NCBI RefSeq assembly: GCF_016919245.1
Contig: NZ_JAFEJA010000001.1
Coordinates: 1,922,001 to 1,986,000 of the forward strand
DNA: 64,000 nucleotides
Source: Streptomyces zhihengii
GTDB lineage: Bacteria > Actinomycetota > Actinomycetes > Streptomycetales > Streptomycetaceae
Reading direction: 5' to 3'
Both the position numbers and the translations under genes were made by a program. Below the pieces are notes generated by a model. The model was not told the DNA's origin, ran no database searches, and saw nothing but the letters and a program-made list of their open reading frames with translations. Positions 31,607 to 39,497 of the stretch are shown here, one piece after another (within the stretch, counting starts at the first letter, position 1; every line of letters starts with the position of its first letter).

Positions 31607-33244
31607 ATGTCTGCGTCCGGTGTGAGCGCCCCCTGGTGGCCCGACGACGAGGCGGACCTGCTCGTCGTCGGGTACGGACCGGTGGGGCAGGTACTGGCGA
31701 ACCTGATGGCCGAGCGGGGCCGCCGGGTGATCGTGGTCGAACGGCACGCCAAGCCCTACACGATGCCGCGCGCGGTGGCGTTCGACGGGGAGGCGGCCCG
31801 GATCCTGGCGGCGGCCGGGGTGGCGGACCACCTCGCCTCGGTCGGCGAGCCGTCGGGCGACTACATGTGGCGCAACGGCGAGGGCGAGGACCTGCTGTAC
31901 ATCGGCGCCGCCGAGGAGCACGGCCGCAACGGCTGGCCCGAGTCGACCTCGATGTACCAGCCCGGTCTCGAGGACGCGCTCATCGCGCGCGGCAAGCAGT
32001 TGCCGCAGCTCACGGTGTTGCGCGGCTACGAGGCCGTCGAGCTGACCGAGTCGGACGACGGCGTCGGGCTGACGGTCGAGGCGACGAACGGGATACGGCG
32101 GCGGCTGCGCGGCCGGTGGATCGTGGGCTGCGACGGGGCGAACAGCTTCGTGCGGCAGCGCATCGGCGGCGGCACCCGGGACCTGAACTTCCACCACGAG
32201 TGGCTGATCTGCGATCTGGTGCTGCACGACAGGCGCGAGTTCCGGCCGAACAACCTCCAGATCTGCGACCCCCGGCGCCCGCGCACGCAGGTGTCGGCCG
32301 GCCCGGGGCACCGCCGCTGGGAGTTCATGCTGCTGCCCGGTGAGCGCAAGCAGGACATGGACACCCGGGAGACGGCCTGGCGGCTGCTGTCGCTGTGCGG
32401 GATCACCCCCGACGACGGCGTCATGGAACGGCACGCCGTCTACACCTTCCAGGCGAGCACGGCGCAGCAGTGGCGCCGGGGCCGGCTGCTGATCGCGGGC
32501 GACGCGGCGCACCTGATGCCGCCGTTCGCGGGCCAGGGCATGAGCTCCGGCTTCCGCGACGCGGCGAACCTGGTGTGGAAGCTGGACCTGGAGATGACGG
32601 GTCTCGCCGACGAGTCGCTGCTCGACTCGTACCCGACGGAACGGCGGGCGCATGTGCAGCACGCCATCAACATGTCGGTGAACCTGGGCAAGGTGATCTG
32701 CCAGACCGATCCGAAGGCTGCGGCCGACCGGGACGAGGTGATGATCGCGGCCCGGGAGCGTAAGCTGGCGCGGCCTCAGCAGTCCCCGTTCCAGCCCCTG
32801 ACGAAGGGGTTGCTGCTCCGGGACGACCGCGGCCGCCGGCTGCCCGGCTCGGGCGACCAGGTGCCGCAGCCGGTGGTGTCCCACGGCGTCGTGCGCGGGC
32901 TGTTCGACGAGGTCGTCGGACGGGGCTTCGTGCTGGTGTCGCGCGACGACCCCGAGACGTTCCTCTCCGCGGACCAGCGGGCCTTCCTGCGCGGGCTCGG
33001 CGCCCGGACGGTCCGGCTGCTGCCGGCGGGCACGCCGGCCGGGAGCGCGCCGCAGGGCGCCGTGGTCGACGCGGAGGGCACGTTCGGCGCCTATCTGGAC
33101 GGCATCGGCGCGCGGACGGTCCTGGTGCGGCCGGACACCTATGTGTTCGGCGCGGCGGGCACGGCCGAGGAGGCCGGACGGCTCGTGGAGGCCCTGCGCG
33201 AGCAGCTGACGGCCCGTACGGCCGTACCGGCCGCGGCGGGCTGA
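31607..33244 (+). CDS. FAD-dependent aromatic hydroxylase (Rif-Orf19/MhpA-like)
   Basis: A 545-residue class A flavoprotein monooxygenase. It has LLVVGYGPVGQVLANLMAERG (FAD-binding GxGxxG, residues 19-39), a GCDGANSFVR (DG) motif, and LIAGDAAHLMPPFAGQGMSS (GD motif), then a C-terminal thioredoxin-like extension. It resembles 3-(3-hydroxyphenyl)propionate hydroxylases and Rif-Orf19, which is implicated in oxidising the benzenoid ring during rifamycin naphthoquinone formation. Here it probably hydroxylates the AHBA-derived ring of the nascent or released ansamycin. The ATG at 31607 has GAAAGGAG six nt upstream. It lies 68 bp after the amide synthase on the same strand and is followed by hairpins. 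Confidence 0.88.
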   Translation: MSASGVSAPWWPDDEADLLVVGYGPVGQVLANLMAERGRRVIVVERHAKPYTMPRAVAFDGEAARILAAAGVADHLASVGEPSGDYMWRNGEGEDLLYIGAAEEHGRNGWPESTSMYQPGLEDALIARGKQLPQLTVLRGYEAVELTESDDGVGLTVEATNGIRRRLRGRWIVGCDGANSFVRQRIGGGTRDLNFHHEWLICDLVLHDRREFRPNNLQICDPRRPRTQVSAGPGHRRWEFMLLPGERKQDMDTRETAWRLLSLCGITPDDGVMERHAVYTFQASTAQQWRRGRLLIAGDAAHLMPPFAGQGMSSGFRDAANLVWKLDLEMTGLADESLLDSYPTERRAHVQHAINMSVNLGKVICQTDPKAAADRDEVMIAARERKLARPQQSPFQPLTKGLLLRDDRGRRLPGSGDQVPQPVVSHGVVRGLFDEVVGRGFVLVSRDDPETFLSADQRAFLRGLGARTVRLLPAGTPAGSAPQGAVVDAEGTFGAYLDGIGARTVLVRPDTYVFGAAGTAEEAGRLVEALREQLTARTAVPAAAG

Positions 33245-33270
33245 GGCGCCCGGCGTGAGAGGCGGACGGT

Positions 33271-33328
33271 GGGTGTCCCGCGCGCGGCGCGCGGGCGGGG
33301 CACCCCGCTCCGGGCGTCCGCCCGGAGC
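33271..33328. terminator. Paired hairpins downstream of the PKS operon
   Basis: A GC-rich dyad around 33271-33304 (CCGCGCGC with GCGCGCGG) is followed by a 10-bp stem, 33307-33316 with 33319-33328. The position, between the convergent hydroxylase and HxlR genes, fits a terminator for both. Confidence 0.6.
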
Positions 33329-33354
33329 ACGGGACCGGCGCGGCGCCCCCGGGC

Positions 33355-33426
33355 CGTCAGCCGGCCAGTGCCGGTGTGCGGACGGCCGGGGGGCGTCAGC
33401 CGGCCAGTGCCGGTGTGCGGACGGCC
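33355..33426. repeat. 39-bp tandem duplication covering the 3' end of the HxlR gene
   Basis: Two 33-bp identical blocks, 33355-33387 and 33394-33426, lie 39 bp apart. The second block includes the last codons (VRTPALAG) and stop of the HxlR gene at 33396; the first is a copy downstream of the stop. Confidence 0.85.
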
Positions 33427-33839
33427 TCGGGGGCGGCGGCGCCGTCGTAATCGGCCCGGGCGCGGTCGATCTCGTGGAGGTGGCGCTCCGCCCAGCCGGT
33501 CAGCGCCAGCAGCGAGTCGTACAGCTCACGGGCCATCGGGGTCGCGGTGTACTCGACCTTCGGCGGCACCGTGGGGTAGACCGTGCGCGTCAGCAGGCCG
33601 TCCCGTTCCAGATTCCGCAGGGTGAGGGTGAGCATGCGCCGGCTGATGCCCTTCACCTGACGCTCCAGCTCGGTGAAGCGGGCCGGGCCCTGCGTGGTGA
33701 CCAGCAGGATGCCGATACTCCATTTGCCGCTCACCCGTCCGAGTACTTCGAGAACCGAACACGCGGCCTGCGCGGCAGGAGTTTCGCACTGCCGCACCGG
33801 GCTGACCTCGGTGGTCACATCGGTGTTCCCCTGGGACAT
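33396..33839 (-). CDS. HxlR-family transcriptional regulator beside MFS exporter
   Basis: A 147-residue HxlR winged-helix protein: LGRVSGKWSIGILLVTTQGPARFTELERQ, KGISRRMLTLTLRNLERDGL, RTVYPTVPPKVEYT. It has two N-terminal cysteines, QCETPAAQAACSVLEV. A Cys near the helix start is common in redox-sensing HxlR proteins, but a sensor role is only a guess. The ATG at 33839 follows GGAGGCACTTTC (GGAGG about seven nt upstream). It is divergent from the MFS gene across 149 bp and most likely controls it. It is paralogous to the regulator at 512-901. Confidence 0.87.
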   Translation of the reverse strand: MSQGNTDVTTEVSPVRQCETPAAQAACSVLEVLGRVSGKWSIGILLVTTQGPARFTELERQVKGISRRMLTLTLRNLERDGLLTRTVYPTVPPKVEYTATPMARELYDSLLALTGWAERHLHEIDRARADYDGAAAPEAVRTPALAG

Positions 33840-33988
33840 GAAAGTGCCTCCTTCCGCTGCGCCTCATGGTCCCAGAGCATGGTCTCTGTAACAAGACGTG
33901 CACCATGTCAGCCCCTGTGCAGCTACGTCTTCGCGCACGCCGGTGACCGCCGGCACCCCTCCCCTTCTCCTCAGGAAAGAAGAGAGCC

Positions 33989-35488
33989 GTGACCCCACAG
34001 ACCGGCACGACCAGTTCGCGCGGGCTGGCGCTCGCAACGCTCTGCACCATGCAGCTGATGATCATCCTCGACGGGACGATCGTCACGGTCGCGCTGCCGA
34101 CCATCCAGAACGACCTCGACTTCTCCCAGGGCGGCCTGTCCTGGGTCGTCAACTCGTACCTCATCGCCTTCGCGGGCCTGCTGCTGCTCTCGGGCCGTCT
34201 CGGCGACCTGATCGGCAGCAAGAAGGTGTTCCTCGCCGGTCTGGTGACGTTCACGCTCGCCTCGCTGCTCTGCGGCATCGCCACCAACCAGGAGATGCTG
34301 ATCGGCGGCCGATTCCTCCAGGGCGTCGGCGCGGCACTCGCGTCCGCTGTGGTGCTCGGCATGATCGTGGGCCTCTACCCGGAGCCCGCCGAGCAGGCCA
34401 AGGCCATGGGCATCTACAGCTTCGTCTCCGCGGGCGGCGCCTCCATCGGCCTCATCGCCGGCGGTGTGATCACGGACGCGCTGGGCTGGCACTGGGTGTT
34501 CCTCATCAACCTGCCGATCGGCGCGATCGCCCTGGTCGCCGGGATCAAGCTGCTGGCCACGACCTCCGGGCTCGGGCTGCGCGCGGGTGCCGACGCCATC
34601 GGCGCCGTCCTGGTGACGGCCGGTCTGTCGCTCGGCGTCTTCACCATCTCGCAGGTCTCGGAGGACCACTACAGCGCCGCCGAGCTGGGCGTCTACGGCG
34701 CGGTCTCGGTCGTCCTGCTCATCGGCTTCCTGATCCGCCAGGCGAAGGCGGCGCGCCCGCTGCTGGCCCTGCGCATCTTCCGCAACCGCGAGATCAGCGG
34801 AGCCAACATCGCCGTCGTCCTCGTCTTCTCGGCGGGCTTCGGCTTCCAGTTCCTCAACGCCCTCTACCTCCAGCGGGTCCTGGGCTTCGACTCGATGCAG
34901 ACCGGTCTCGCCTTCCTTCCGGCGCCGCTGGTCATCGGCACCATGTCGCTGTTCTTCACGGCGAGGCTGACCGCGCGCTTCGGCACCCGCCGGGTGCTGC
35001 TGACCGGTCTGCTGTTCCTCGGCGGCGGTCTGCTGCTGCTCAGCCGGGCGCCCGTCGACGGCAACTACTGGGTGGACGTGGCCCCGACGCTGGTCATCCA
35101 GGGCTTCGGCATGGGTCTGACGGTCCCGTCGGTCATCATGCGGGCCATGTCCGGTGCCGCCCCGGCCGACGCCGGACTCGCCTCCGGCCTGAACAACACC
35201 GCGCAGCAGGCCGGTGCCGCGGTCGGTCTCGCGGTGCTCGCCACCGTCGCGACCTCGCGCAGCAACACCCTGGTGTCCGAGGGCACCGCGCAGATCCAGG
35301 CGCTGCGGGACGGATACAGCCTGGCCTTCGTGTTCGCGGCCGGCTTCGTCTTCCTGGCCTGGCTCGTCACCTTCTTCGTCCTGCGGGACAAGGCCCCCGT
35401 GGCGGGGGCCGGCGCGGGTGAGAACGCGCCGGGCGGCGAGGACGACGCGGTGCGCGACACCACCGTCAAGGCCGTGGTCGTGCACTGA
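33989..35488 (+). CDS. MFS drug exporter, DHA2 (14-TM, EmrB/QacA) family
   Basis: A 499-residue integral membrane protein. Helix 1 carries the DHA2 motif LDGTIVTVALPTIQNDL, with SWVVNSYLIAFAGLLLLSGRLGDLIGSKK (motif A) after it, and GRFLQGVGAALASAVVLG (motif B/C region) further on. The length and hydrophobic pattern fit 14 membrane segments. Such proton-driven pumps export drugs and often provide self-resistance; here the likely substrate is the ansamycin. The GTG at 33989 has a GAAAGAAGAGAG purine stretch upstream. It is divergent from an HxlR regulator and followed by a strong terminator. Confidence 0.9.
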   Translation: MTPQTGTTSSRGLALATLCTMQLMIILDGTIVTVALPTIQNDLDFSQGGLSWVVNSYLIAFAGLLLLSGRLGDLIGSKKVFLAGLVTFTLASLLCGIATNQEMLIGGRFLQGVGAALASAVVLGMIVGLYPEPAEQAKAMGIYSFVSAGGASIGLIAGGVITDALGWHWVFLINLPIGAIALVAGIKLLATTSGLGLRAGADAIGAVLVTAGLSLGVFTISQVSEDHYSAAELGVYGAVSVVLLIGFLIRQAKAARPLLALRIFRNREISGANIAVVLVFSAGFGFQFLNALYLQRVLGFDSMQTGLAFLPAPLVIGTMSLFFTARLTARFGTRRVLLTGLLFLGGGLLLLSRAPVDGNYWVDVAPTLVIQGFGMGLTVPSVIMRAMSGAAPADAGLASGLNNTAQQAGAAVGLAVLATVATSRSNTLVSEGTAQIQALRDGYSLAFVFAAGFVFLAWLVTFFVLRDKAPVAGAGAGENAPGGEDDAVRDTTVKAVVVH

Positions 35489-35515
35489 CCGAGTGGACGG
35501 CGGCGGCAACCGAGC

Positions 35516-35547
35516 GGGGCGTGACCGGAGTTCACCGGTCACGCCCC
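35516..35547. terminator. 13-bp hairpin after the MFS gene
   Basis: Arms 35516-35528 and 35535-35547 (GGGGCGTGACCGG and its complement) enclose AGTTCA. It lies 28 nt past the MFS stop, a clear intrinsic-type terminator. Confidence 0.82.
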
Positions 35548-35612
35548 CGTGCCGTTGGCAGACTCGCAACGAACCCGACATGACATGACACGACAGAGAA
35601 CACAGACGAAAG

Positions 35613-36731
35613 GTGACCGACGTGGCGGACAGGATCCGTGTGGGAGTGGTGGGAGCGCACGCCGAGCGGGGCTGGGGGCGGGGCATCCATCTGCCGGCGC
35701 TGTCGGCTCTCGCTGACGACTACGAGATCACGGCCGTCGCCGGGACCAGCCGGGAGTCCGCCGAGGCCGCGGCCGGTACCTGGGGTGCCCGGCACGCCTT
35801 CGACGACGCCCGGGCGCTGATGGAGCACCCCGAGGTCGACCTGGTCACGATCGCGGTGCAACTCCCCCAGCGGGACGGCCTGGTGGAGGCGGCGGTCGCC
35901 GCGGGCAAGCACGTGTACAGCGAGTGGCCGCTGGCGCTGGACGCCCCGACCGCGGAACGCTTCCGCGACGCGGCCGAGAAGGCGGGCGTGCGGCACGCGG
36001 TGGGGCTCCAGAGCCGCCACCACCCGGCGGTGCGCCTGCTGCGCGACCTGGTGGCGGACGGGATCGTCGGGGAGGTCCTCTCCACCTCGCTGTCGTACTC
36101 GCTGTCCACCCCGACGGTCTGGTCGCAGCGGTACGCGGCGCTGTTCGACCACACCAAGGGCGTCAACCACCTGGCCGTCGTGGCCGGGCACTCGATGGAC
36201 ATGTACCGGTACGCCGTCGGCGACTTCACCGAGCTGTCGGCGACGCTGACGACCCGCATCCGGAGCGTCACCATGGAGGAGACGGGCGAGGAGCTGGAGG
36301 TGACCTCGCCCGACCAGATCGTGGTGGGGGGCCTGCTGGAGTCCGGCGCCGCGTCGTCGGTGCACTTCATGACCGGCGGCCCGCACGGCGACGGGTTCCG
36401 CATCGAGGTGCACGGCTCGGCGGGGCGGCTGGTGCTGCGCTCCACCGACGACTCCCTCGTCGGCCCGGAGTTCGTCCTCACCCACGCCATGGGCGGCCGG
36501 CCGCCCGTCGAGATCGCGGTCCCCGCGAGCTACCTGCCGCTGCTGCCGCAGGCGCCCGCGCCGGTGCGCAACGTGCACCAGGTGTACACCGACCTGGCGC
36601 GGGCGATCCGCACGGGCGAGCCGCACGAGCCGGACTTCGGGACGGCGGCGCGGATGCACCGGGTCATCGACGCCGTCAAGGAGTCCGCGGCGACGGGTGA
36701 ACGCCGCCGGCTCACCCACCCCTCCGCCTGA
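35613..36731 (+). CDS. Gfo/Idh/MocA-family protein, Gal80-like (EWP instead of EKP)
   Basis: A 372-residue Rossmann protein. The NAD(P) site is IRVGVVGAHAERGWGRGIHLPAL, followed by LVTIAVQLPQRDGLVEAAVAAGKHVYSEWPLALD. In most family members the last motif is EKP with a catalytic lysine; here it is EWP, as in Gal80-type proteins, so ordinary sugar dehydrogenase chemistry is doubtful. The C-terminal domain has FDHTKGVNHLAVVAGHSMDMYRYAVGDF. The GTG at 35613 follows GAAAG about five nt upstream. It is a single gene between the MFS exporter and a repeat-filled gap. It could be a tailoring enzyme or a ligand-binding protein; membership in the ansamycin cluster is inferred from position only. Confidence 0.8.
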   Translation: MTDVADRIRVGVVGAHAERGWGRGIHLPALSALADDYEITAVAGTSRESAEAAAGTWGARHAFDDARALMEHPEVDLVTIAVQLPQRDGLVEAAVAAGKHVYSEWPLALDAPTAERFRDAAEKAGVRHAVGLQSRHHPAVRLLRDLVADGIVGEVLSTSLSYSLSTPTVWSQRYAALFDHTKGVNHLAVVAGHSMDMYRYAVGDFTELSATLTTRIRSVTMEETGEELEVTSPDQIVVGGLLESGAASSVHFMTGGPHGDGFRIEVHGSAGRLVLRSTDDSLVGPEFVLTHAMGGRPPVEIAVPASYLPLLPQAPAPVRNVHQVYTDLARAIRTGEPHEPDFGTAARMHRVIDAVKESAATGERRRLTHPSA

Positions 36732-37153
36732 TCCCGCCCGCACCGGTGCCCCGGCCCCCGCCCCGCGGGGACCGGGGCACCGGTGCGGGTGCGGGGATCA
36801 CGGGGCGCACGGCCCGTGCGCGGCCCGGGCCCCGGCCGACGCGCGGCGCGCACCGGCCGGACGTACGGGGGTCACCGGCCCGCGTACGGCGCGGGGGCAC
36901 GCCTGCACGGGGCGCACGGCCCGCGTGCCGCCCGGACACCGGCCGACGCACGGGGCGCACCGACCCCCGTACGACTCGGGGCGGGCACGCGTCGCGTACC
37001 ACTCGGGGCGGGCCCGCCTGGCTCACGGCGCGGGGCGGGCCCGCGTCGCGTACGACTCGGGGCGGGCACGCGTGGCGTGCGGCGTACGGCGGGGCACGCG
37101 TGCGGGGCCGCCTCCGTGGTGGAGGCGGCCCCGGGGTGCGCTGCGGCGGAGCG
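36732..37153. other. 422-bp gene-free, repeat-rich stretch
   Basis: This GC-extreme stretch between two convergent genes contains many CGTACGRC and GGGGCGGGCACGCG variants, including a regular 27-bp array at 36968-37102. A GTGGAGGCGGCC...GGCC-type dyad lies near 37110-37140. No ORF here has convincing codon bias or a homologue I recognise. Confidence 0.6.
36968..37102. repeat. Five 27-bp tandem repeats
   Basis: Units begin at 36968, 36995, 37022, 37049 and 37076. Each has a CGTACSACTC-like start followed by GGGGCGGGCMCGCGT. Units 1 and 4 are nearly identical and unit 5 is the most diverged. The period is a multiple of three, but no reading frame looks coding. Confidence 0.75.
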
Positions 37154-37948
37154 TCAGGACGGGCCGGCGGCGGACGTCTTCGACGCCGCCAGGGCCGCCC
37201 TGCGGCGGGCCTGGCGGGCCTTGTGGCGTGCGCCGGAGCCGCGTTCGACCAGCCACCACTCGGCGAAGAGCAGCGGCAGGATCCAGCCGGGCCACGACGC
37301 CAGACCCGCCCGCGCCTGGCCCCAGGCGATGAGCTGGGCGATGTCCTGGGTGTCGGGCTGGGGCAGGATGGTGTAGTCGTAGACCACCCCGAGGATCCGG
37401 CTGAGGATGATGGACAGCGTCAGCGCGAAGCTGCGCACCATCCATCGCCGGTGGTCGTCGAACCGCCGCTGCCTGGCCATCCGGTAGCCCGCGACCGCGG
37501 TGCCGACCCACAGCACCGAGGTCATGATGGTCGACATCTGCATCGACAGCCCCGAGGGGCTGACGAGGGCGACGGCGACGCCGGAGACACCGGCGGGCAG
37601 CACCCCCGCCACCAGGTACAGGCGCCCGCTGAAGCGGTGCACCTTCGGATGCCGCTGCCGCAGGGCGGGCCACACCTGGAGGCAGCACGTCACCAGGGCG
37701 ACCGTGCCGAACACGACGTGCGCCACCAGCACCGCGTAGTGCCACGGGTGTCCGGCCGCCGGGGGGATCTTGGAGTCGGCGGGGTCGAGGGTGAGGTACC
37801 GCGGCACGGCCATGGCGATGAACACCGCGCTCACCAGGGCCAGGGGTCCCACCCAGGGGCGACGCCACCAGTGCGGGGACGGGGCGGGGCCGGCCGCGGG
37901 TCTCTCCGCGGGGGCGGCCTGCTCCGGTTCGGTCGTCGTGATCGTCAC
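37154..37948 (-). CDS. DUF2306-type integral membrane protein
   Basis: A 264-residue membrane protein with an N-terminal Pro/Ala-rich cytoplasmic tail of about 35 residues. Hydrophobic segments follow near GPLALVSAVFIAMAV, HYAVLVAHVVFGTVALVTCC, LYLVAGVLPAGVSGVAVAL, TIMTSVLWVGTAVAGYR and FALTLSIILSRILGVVYDY. The HPWHY, HPKVHRFSGRLYLVAG and DDHRRWMVRSF motifs are characteristic of DUF2306 proteins, whose histidines suggest haem or redox coupling; no enzymatic role is established to my knowledge. The GTG at 37948 starts the frame. It is the last gene of the minus-strand unit oxidase - P450 - ferredoxin - this gene, so a part in electron supply or export is conceivable. Confidence 0.78.
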   Translation of the reverse strand: MTITTTEPEQAAPAERPAAGPAPSPHWWRRPWVGPLALVSAVFIAMAVPRYLTLDPADSKIPPAAGHPWHYAVLVAHVVFGTVALVTCCLQVWPALRQRHPKVHRFSGRLYLVAGVLPAGVSGVAVALVSPSGLSMQMSTIMTSVLWVGTAVAGYRMARQRRFDDHRRWMVRSFALTLSIILSRILGVVYDYTILPQPDTQDIAQLIAWGQARAGLASWPGWILPLLFAEWWLVERGSGARHKARQARRRAALAASKTSAAGPS

Positions 37949-37970
37949 GGCCGTTCTCCCATCGTGTCAG

Positions 37971-38192
37971 TCAGTCGGCGGCCGCGAGGGTTTCGCCGGT
38001 TGCCATGTCGGTGATCCGGATGGCCCGGTAGGGGCAGTAGTCGGCGGCGTCGAGCACGTCCTCGTCGGGCTCGATGCCCGTCTCGGTGGGCTCGGCCTTG
38101 CCGCCGACGAGACGGAAGCGGTCGGGCAGGGTGCCGTTGCACAGGCCGGCGCCCATGCAGGCCCGCTGGTCGACCTCGATGTGCCAGGTCAT
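37971..38192 (-). CDS. [3Fe-4S]-type ferredoxin, P450 partner
   Basis: A 73-residue ferredoxin. The cluster ligands are visible as C12-MGAGL-C18 and C54-P; the missing second Cys of the usual CxxCxxC pattern indicates a 3Fe-4S cluster. It starts MTWHIEVDQRACMG. Such small ferredoxins pass electrons to actinobacterial P450s. It begins four nt after the P450 stop, so the two are co-translated and almost certainly work together. No ferredoxin reductase is encoded in the window, so a general cellular one must be used. Confidence 0.92.
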   Translation of the reverse strand: MTWHIEVDQRACMGAGLCNGTLPDRFRLVGGKAEPTETGIEPDEDVLDAADYCPYRAIRITDMATGETLAAAD

Positions 38193-38196
38193 GAGG

Positions 38197-39459
38197 TCAC
38201 CACCGCACGGGCAGCGCGGCCACACCGCGCACCACGTGGTCGGACTTCCACGGCACCTCCTCGGCCGGCACCGCCAGTTCCAGGCTCGGCAGGCGGCGCA
38301 GCAGGGTGCCGAGCGCGACCTGGAGTTCGAGCCGGGCGAGCGGGGCGCCGAGGCAGTGGTGGATGCCGTGCCCGAAGGCGATGTGCGGGTTGTGCTTGCG
38401 GGTCAGGTCCAGCTCCTCGGGAGCCGCGAAGACGCGCGGGTCGCGGTTGCCGACGGCGGGGAAGATCATGACGGCCTCGCCGGCCTTCACGAGCTGTCCG
38501 CCGACCTCGATGTCCTCGACCGCGATGCGGGTGTTCTCCGAGTAGGGGCTGAGCGGGGTGACCCGCAGCAGCTCCTCGATGGCGGTCGGCAGCAGCTCCG
38601 GTTCGGCGACCAGGCGCTCCCACTGCTCCCGCCGGCTGAGCAGGATGTAGAGGTGGTTCGCGAGCTGGTTGGCGGTGGTGTGGTGGCCGGTGGCGAGGAG
38701 CGCGATCGACATGGTGATCAGCTCCTCCTCGCTGAGCCGGTCCTCCTCGTCGCGCGCGGCGACGAGGGCGGACAGCAGGTCGTCGCCCGGCTCGGCGCGG
38801 CGCTTGGCGATCAGCGAGCCCATGTACTCGGGCAGCTTCTCGAAGCGGGCCTCGTTCATCTCCTCGAGCGTGTGCTCGTTGCCGATGGTCAGCCAGGTGT
38901 CGATCCAGCCGCGGAACTTGTAGTGGTCCTCCAGCGGCACCGCGAGCATCTCGCAGATGACGGTGATCGGCAGCATCCAGGCGTACTGGGAGGCCAGGTC
39001 ACCGGTCTTGCCGGAGGCGATGAGGCGGTCCAGCAGGTCGTCGGCGATCTGCTGCGCGCGGGGCCGTATCAGCTCGACCCGGCGGACGGTGAACGCCTTG
39101 GCGACCAGCTTGCGCAGCCGGCCGTGCTCCGGGTCGTCCATGGAGACGATGTTCTGCTCCTCGAACGCCTTGCGGACGCGCGGGACGTCCTTGCCGACGG
39201 TCGCGGCGCGGCTGAAGCGCGGGTCGGCGAGCACGACCTTGATGTCGGCGTGCCGGGTGGCGAGCCACGCCTCGCCGCCGTACTGCATGTCCACGCGGGT
39301 GAGCGCCTGTTCGGCGCGGACCTCGGCGTAGCGGGGGTGGAGGTCGGTGGCGACCGGCTCCCCGAAGGGGTAGGCCGGTGCGCCGTGCATGGGGCAGCCC
39401 GGCGGAGGCACGGCCGCCGTCGCGCTGGATCCGGTGGTGTCCTGGTCGGTGACCGTCAT
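38197..39459 (-). CDS. Cytochrome P450 (CYP105/107-like), ansamycin tailoring
   Basis: A 420-residue soluble P450. The I-helix reads LLATGHHTTANQL, the ExxR motif is in EELLRVTPL, and the haem loop is FGHGIHHCLGAPLARLE with ligand Cys369. The I-helix has G-H-H-T-T, where the acid before the conserved Thr is replaced by His, slightly unusual for proton delivery. The likely reaction is hydroxylation or epoxidation of the ansa chain or ring; the site cannot be deduced. The ATG at 39459 is used. It follows the flavin oxidase by 38 bp and precedes its ferredoxin by four, a compact operon driven by G-box element C. Confidence 0.92.
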   Translation of the reverse strand: MTVTDQDTTGSSATAAVPPPGCPMHGAPAYPFGEPVATDLHPRYAEVRAEQALTRVDMQYGGEAWLATRHADIKVVLADPRFSRAATVGKDVPRVRKAFEEQNIVSMDDPEHGRLRKLVAKAFTVRRVELIRPRAQQIADDLLDRLIASGKTGDLASQYAWMLPITVICEMLAVPLEDHYKFRGWIDTWLTIGNEHTLEEMNEARFEKLPEYMGSLIAKRRAEPGDDLLSALVAARDEEDRLSEEELITMSIALLATGHHTTANQLANHLYILLSRREQWERLVAEPELLPTAIEELLRVTPLSPYSENTRIAVEDIEVGGQLVKAGEAVMIFPAVGNRDPRVFAAPEELDLTRKHNPHIAFGHGIHHCLGAPLARLELQVALGTLLRRLPSLELAVPAEEVPWKSDHVVRGVAALPVRW

Positions 39460-39497
39460 CGTCGGGTCGCCTCTCTGTCCTGGTGGGTGATGTCGGT

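Noticed and set aside
36968..37102. CRISPR array
   Set aside because: The repeat units abut each other without unique spacers, and no cas genes are present.
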